Shown piece by piece: positions 51,409 through 54,246 of a stretch of DNA of 54,246 bases. A program made the translations under genes and the position numbers. Location: NCBI GenBank assembly GCA_016292015.1, contig JAEEZY010000026.1:1-54246 (forward strand), in the 5' to 3' direction. Below the pieces are notes generated by a model. That model was not told the DNA's origin and did no database searches. It saw only the letters and a program-made list of their open reading frames with translations. How positions within the stretch are numbered: the first letter of the stretch is position 1; every line of letters starts with the position of its first letter. This DNA comes from Bacteroidales bacterium (GTDB lineage Bacteria > Bacteroidota > Bacteroidia > Bacteroidales > P3).

Positions 51409-52839
51409 ATGATCCTCCGCGATAAACTCCAATCCGATCCTGGTTTCCAGTACATTATCGACTCCCTCAACCTTATCTCCGCTGCCGGCCGTCGTGCTCT
51501 CCTCGACTTCCCGTTCCTCACCACTCCTGAGGCCGTCAACGCCGAACTCGACAACCTCGAAACCGTAATAGATGTCATCTCCGTAACGGACAACCTTCAC
51601 ACCGTCTCCGAAATCAAGCACCATCTCATGTGCCTCCACGACTCACAGGGCACTGTCGCCAACCTCTCTCAGCATTCTGTCATCAACGAGGTGGAGCTCT
51701 TCGAGGTGAAGAATATAGCCTATACTGCAGCTGCGGTATCCCGCTCGGCCGAGCCGCTGGGCTTGAAAGAGATTTTCTCTCTGCCCGACCTCTCCGATGT
51801 CTTCTCTCTCCTCGACCCAGACAACACTGGCCTTCCTCATTTCTACATTTACGACTCCTACCATCCAGACCTCCCCGACATAAGAAAGCGTCTCAAGCAA
51901 CTTCAGGCACGCACCGACGACCCTGAGGCCGCCACCCTTTATGCCGACCTCTTCGCTCAGCACAACGACATCCAGCATTCCGTCGAGGCCAAGCTCTCGC
52001 AACAGCTCTGGGCTTCCGCCGACCGCCTCGCCCTCGCGGTGAAACGTTTGGCCTATATCGACCTCCTCTTCGCCAAAGCCGGCCTCGCCTCCGCCTGGAA
52101 TTTCACCCGTCCCCAGATAGCCCCCGCCAAGCAGCCAGCAGAAGAACCCCAAGTAATCACCCAGTACAAAGGACTCTTCAATCCGCGTCTGCTCCATCGC
52201 AATCAGGAGCATCGTCTGCGCTACCAACCCATCGACATCATCGTCCATCCTGGCCTCTACCTCATCACTGGCGCCAATATGGCGGGTAAGACCGTTCTCT
52301 TGAAAACCCTCGGCATAGCGCAGCTACTAACCCAGTTCGGCATGTATGTCCCTGCCGAGTCCGCCACCGTCTCCCTCGTCGACGACGTCATCTTCTGCAT
52401 AGGCGACGAGCAGAACGAGATGAACGGCCTCTCTTCTTTCGCATCTGAAATAATAAAGATATCCGAGGTGGTGCAGCTCAGTGCCTCCCAGCGCCTTCTC
52501 ATCCTTATCGACGAGCCGGCTCGTACCACCAACCCCGTCGAGGGCAAGGCCATCGTGCAGGCTCTCTCCGATATACTTATCTCCCGCAACTCATTCTCGC
52601 TCATCACCACTCACTATTCCCAGCTCGGTGTCCCCTGCCGTCGTCTGCGTATTGCTGGCTTCCGCGAAGACCTCGCAAACGCCACCCTCTCGCCAGAGAA
52701 CATCAACCTCTTCATGGATTATTCCCTCGTCGAAGACAACTCCGACACCGTCCCCCAGGAAGCTCTACGTATCGCCACTCTCCTACGCTGCGATGAGTCC
52801 CTCATCCAAAAAGCCCTGCAACACCTCAAAAACCAATAG
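51409..52839 (+). CDS. kamC: KamC-like MutS-family reactivase ATPase
   Basis: 476 residues, much shorter than MutS and lacking the mismatch-binding domains. The C-terminal ATPase has Walker A GANMAGKT at about 288-295, GDEQNEMNGLSSFASE (signature-like) and Walker B LLILIDEPARTTNP at about 362-375, with the switch His in ITTHYSQLG. This is the form found as the ATPase of the lysine 5,6-aminomutase reactivase in fermentation clusters. It is 104 bp from kamB, with phrase repeats between. Another MutS-like role cannot be fully excluded. Confidence 0.82.
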   Translation: MILRDKLQSDPGFQYIIDSLNLISAAGRRALLDFPFLTTPEAVNAELDNLETVIDVISVTDNLHTVSEIKHHLMCLHDSQGTVANLSQHSVINEVELFEVKNIAYTAAAVSRSAEPLGLKEIFSLPDLSDVFSLLDPDNTGLPHFYIYDSYHPDLPDIRKRLKQLQARTDDPEAATLYADLFAQHNDIQHSVEAKLSQQLWASADRLALAVKRLAYIDLLFAKAGLASAWNFTRPQIAPAKQPAEEPQVITQYKGLFNPRLLHRNQEHRLRYQPIDIIVHPGLYLITGANMAGKTVLLKTLGIAQLLTQFGMYVPAESATVSLVDDVIFCIGDEQNEMNGLSSFASEIIKISEVVQLSASQRLLILIDEPARTTNPVEGKAIVQALSDILISRNSFSLITTHYSQLGVPCRRLRIAGFREDLANATLSPENINLFMDYSLVEDNSDTVPQEALRIATLLRCDESLIQKALQHLKNQ

Positions 52840-52854
52840 AGTCCAGTCTGTATT

Positions 52855-53034
52855 ATGAAATTGCGAAAAAAGAGGTCCAAAGTCCCTATAGAATTGATCG
52901 CTGTGCGTCGTGCCGACCGAGAGATTGACAAAATGATTCATGGCGACGGTTTTCATGCTCGCACCCGAGTGAAGAAGAGCAGGAAACTATACACCCGGAA
53001 ACACAAACATCGCAGAATAGAACAAGACTTATAA
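52855..53034 (+). CDS. small highly basic protein (59 aa)
   Basis: An ATG 15 bp after the kamC stop opens 59 codons with a strong coding look: MKLRKKRSKVPIELIAVRR, DREIDKMIHGDGFHAR, and a VKKSRKLYTRKHKHRR tail. Nucleic-acid binding is a fair guess from the charge. I recall similar short proteins (arginine-lysine rich with a REIE..HG core) in other Bacteroidales but cannot name a family. Confidence 0.6.
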   Translation: MKLRKKRSKVPIELIAVRRADREIDKMIHGDGFHARTRVKKSRKLYTRKHKHRRIEQDL

Positions 53035-53053
53035 AAAACGCTCTACCGAAGTT

Positions 53054-53120
53054 GGTGATGCACTTTAGAAGGGTGGCTACGACATACTTTCTCACATACA
53101 AGTGCAGTATCATCGGCAAT
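53054..53120 (-). pseudogene. decayed 3' fragment of a 5S rRNA gene
   Basis: Aligned by hand without gaps to 54106-54172 (5S 3' part and first terminator arm): 55 of 67 positions agree. The longest exact block covers AGTGCAGTATCATCGGC. It has no 5' half, so it cannot make a 5S RNA. It overlaps the last codons and stop of the HAD gene. Confidence 0.8.
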
Positions 53121-53949
53121 CAGCGACTCCTTTTAGGTCATAGTCAGCGCGTATCTTGTCGAGGATGAGTTTCACAATGATATGTATTTCGGAGTTCTCC
53201 GTGTAGTCGGCCTTGCAGACGAAGTTGACGCGGTTCTCCTTTATCAAGCGCTCGGCAACCACCTTCTTCTTGCGGTTACCATAGACGGCGATCGAGTGGC
53301 CGCCCTGCTCCCTGACAACGCTCATGCAAGGGACGTCGGTCTCCCCATCGCCCATGTATATAATCCGCTCGAAGGGGATGGGGCGGTCTTCTTTGGCCAC
53401 AAACTCGTTGATCTTCTTATTGTCACTTATTTCCTGTATCCCTTTACTGATCTTGAAGAGAAACTGCGTCTTTGTAGTGTAATCCACAGCCACTGCAGGC
53501 CAAACGGCAACTCCATCAACGTCGTAGAGGAACGAGCAGGCATAGATGTTATCGAAACGTTTGGCTATAGACGTACCCTCTATCATCTCTTTCAATCCCG
53601 AGGAGTTGATGTAGTGCTTGATGTTTATCCCACGAGCTTTGCCGTATTGGTTGATGAGTTCAAACCACTCCTCGACGCCTTTGAAAAGTTTGACCATTGA
53701 GCCAAACTTTTGGAACGAGTCGCGTTTAAGCGAGATACCGCAAGCCTTCGCCTCTTGCAACATCAGATACATATAACATAGTATCCCACTGGCATCGTTG
53801 GTCGTAGCCATCTCAACGGTCTTCTGCCAAAAATCGTCGGGGTTCTTGCCAATCGCCTGTACAAAGCCGAATTCCTGCATGTTGCCCGGCGAGAGAGTCC
53901 CGTCGAAATCGTATATCAAAGCCACATCTATCTTCTTACTGGTAGCCAT
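53110..53949 (-). CDS. HAD-superfamily hydrolase
   Basis: 279 residues. HAD motifs: DFDGTLSP near the N-terminus (nucleophile Asp and the +2 Asp), YINSSG as motif II, a Lys in FLFKISKG, and YMGDGETDVPCM as motif IV. Likely a cytoplasmic phosphatase; substrate not known. The C-terminus (GVADCR) and stop codon are made of the 5S-like fragment, so the original end may have been replaced. Confidence 0.88.
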   Translation of the reverse strand: MATSKKIDVALIYDFDGTLSPGNMQEFGFVQAIGKNPDDFWQKTVEMATTNDASGILCYMYLMLQEAKACGISLKRDSFQKFGSMVKLFKGVEEWFELINQYGKARGINIKHYINSSGLKEMIEGTSIAKRFDNIYACSFLYDVDGVAVWPAVAVDYTTKTQFLFKISKGIQEISDNKKINEFVAKEDRPIPFERIIYMGDGETDVPCMSVVREQGGHSIAVYGNRKKKVVAERLIKENRVNFVCKADYTENSEIHIIVKLILDKIRADYDLKGVADCR

Positions 53950-53984
53950 GTTTCGTATCTGTTATTCGTTCAAATAAAATATAT

Positions 53985-53993
53985 GCAAACTTA
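53985..53993 (-). promoter_or_regulatory. -7 box of the HAD gene
   Basis: On the minus strand TAAGTTTGC matches TAnnTTTG, 35 bp before the ATG at 53949. Confidence 0.5.
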
Positions 53994-54077
53994 CAAATAA
54001 AATATGGAACGGCAAAATAATTGTTCCACATAAGTCAGCACCGGGTCGGATAAAAGTACCCAAGAGGTACCGGTGAG

Positions 54078-54118
54078 ACAAAAAAGAAAGGAGCATCGCT
54101 TTTTGGGTGATGCTCCTT
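54078..54118 (-). terminator. rrn operon terminator
   Basis: AAGGAGCATC (54088-54097) pairs with GATGCTCCTT (54109-54118), 10 bp perfect, loop of 11, and a T-rich tail on the minus strand. It ends the rRNA transcript just past the 5S 3' end. Confidence 0.9.
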
Positions 54119-54122
54119 GGAA

Positions 54123-54234
<112 letters not shown>

Positions 54235-54246
54235 GTTTGGATGGTA

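Noticed and set aside
51409..52839. DNA mismatch repair MutS
   Set aside because: The protein is about half the length, lacks the mismatch-binding and connector domains and is paired with a KamB-like gene.

Overview
The window reads as chromosome of a member of the Bacteroidales (Bacteroidota). The sequence signs are: many TAnnTTTG promoter boxes of the Bacteroides type; GldF/GldG, LpxB, an LptF/G permease and a CarboxypepD/TonB-type outer-membrane barrel, all typical of Gram-negative Bacteroidota; weak Shine-Dalgarno signals with frequent TTG/GTG starts; and a 5S rRNA gene of the expected type at the right edge. I cannot name the genus. Two lysine 5,6-aminomutase reactivase genes and a phosphate butyryltransferase hint at an amino-acid-fermenting, butyrate-forming anaerobe.

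Region 1 (1-7405) is a compact plus-strand set: a repeat-containing basic protein cut by the window edge, an FHA/zinc-ribbon membrane protein, a receptor-like Ser/Thr kinase with a TerB-like segment, an exported protein with a BACON-like C-terminus, a second kinase fused through a membrane helix to a formylglycine-generating-enzyme-like domain, and a second exported protein. It ends in a clear terminator. The two kinases are close paralogues in their catalytic halves and unrelated in their C-terminal halves. This is the best candidate here for a little-described signalling system. Region 2 (7406-9306) is a low-density stretch with possible gene remnants, 31-34 bp degenerate repeats and a DUF4143 ATPase.

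Region 3 (9365-18536) is a plus-strand operon: M28 peptidase, gldF, gldG, a DUF4340 protein, surE, a small membrane protein, lpxB and a SpoIID-like protein. Region 4 (18712-33217) is a surface-polysaccharide locus made of two divergent operons around a 400-bp promoter region. Leftward run a Wzz-like protein, an O-antigen polymerase-like protein, a Wzx-like flippase and two glycosyltransferases. Rightward run a WecA-like initiating transferase, a second polymerase/ligase-like protein, a WlbA/WbpB-like dehydrogenase, a WbpE-like aminotransferase, a glycosyltransferase and, overlapping it, a large YdiJ-like FAD/Fe-S dehydrogenase.

Region 5 (33542-48233, minus strand) holds a TPR lipoprotein-like or periplasmic protein, two identical tRNA-Lys genes, an envelope operon (PpiD-like, M23 peptidase, dxr, rseP, lptF/G), a cluster of outer-membrane barrel, HSDR_N-like nuclease-fold protein and cytidine deaminase, a PAS protein and ptb. 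Region 6 (48728-54246) holds a GYF_2 protein and a DUF4234 membrane protein, kamB, kamC, a small basic protein, a HAD hydrolase, the rrn terminator and 5S rRNA. A decayed 5S fragment overlaps the end of the HAD gene.

A recurrent theme is short-period (mostly 7-nt) phrase repeats sitting directly in front of start codons and also read through in frame inside at least two proteins.
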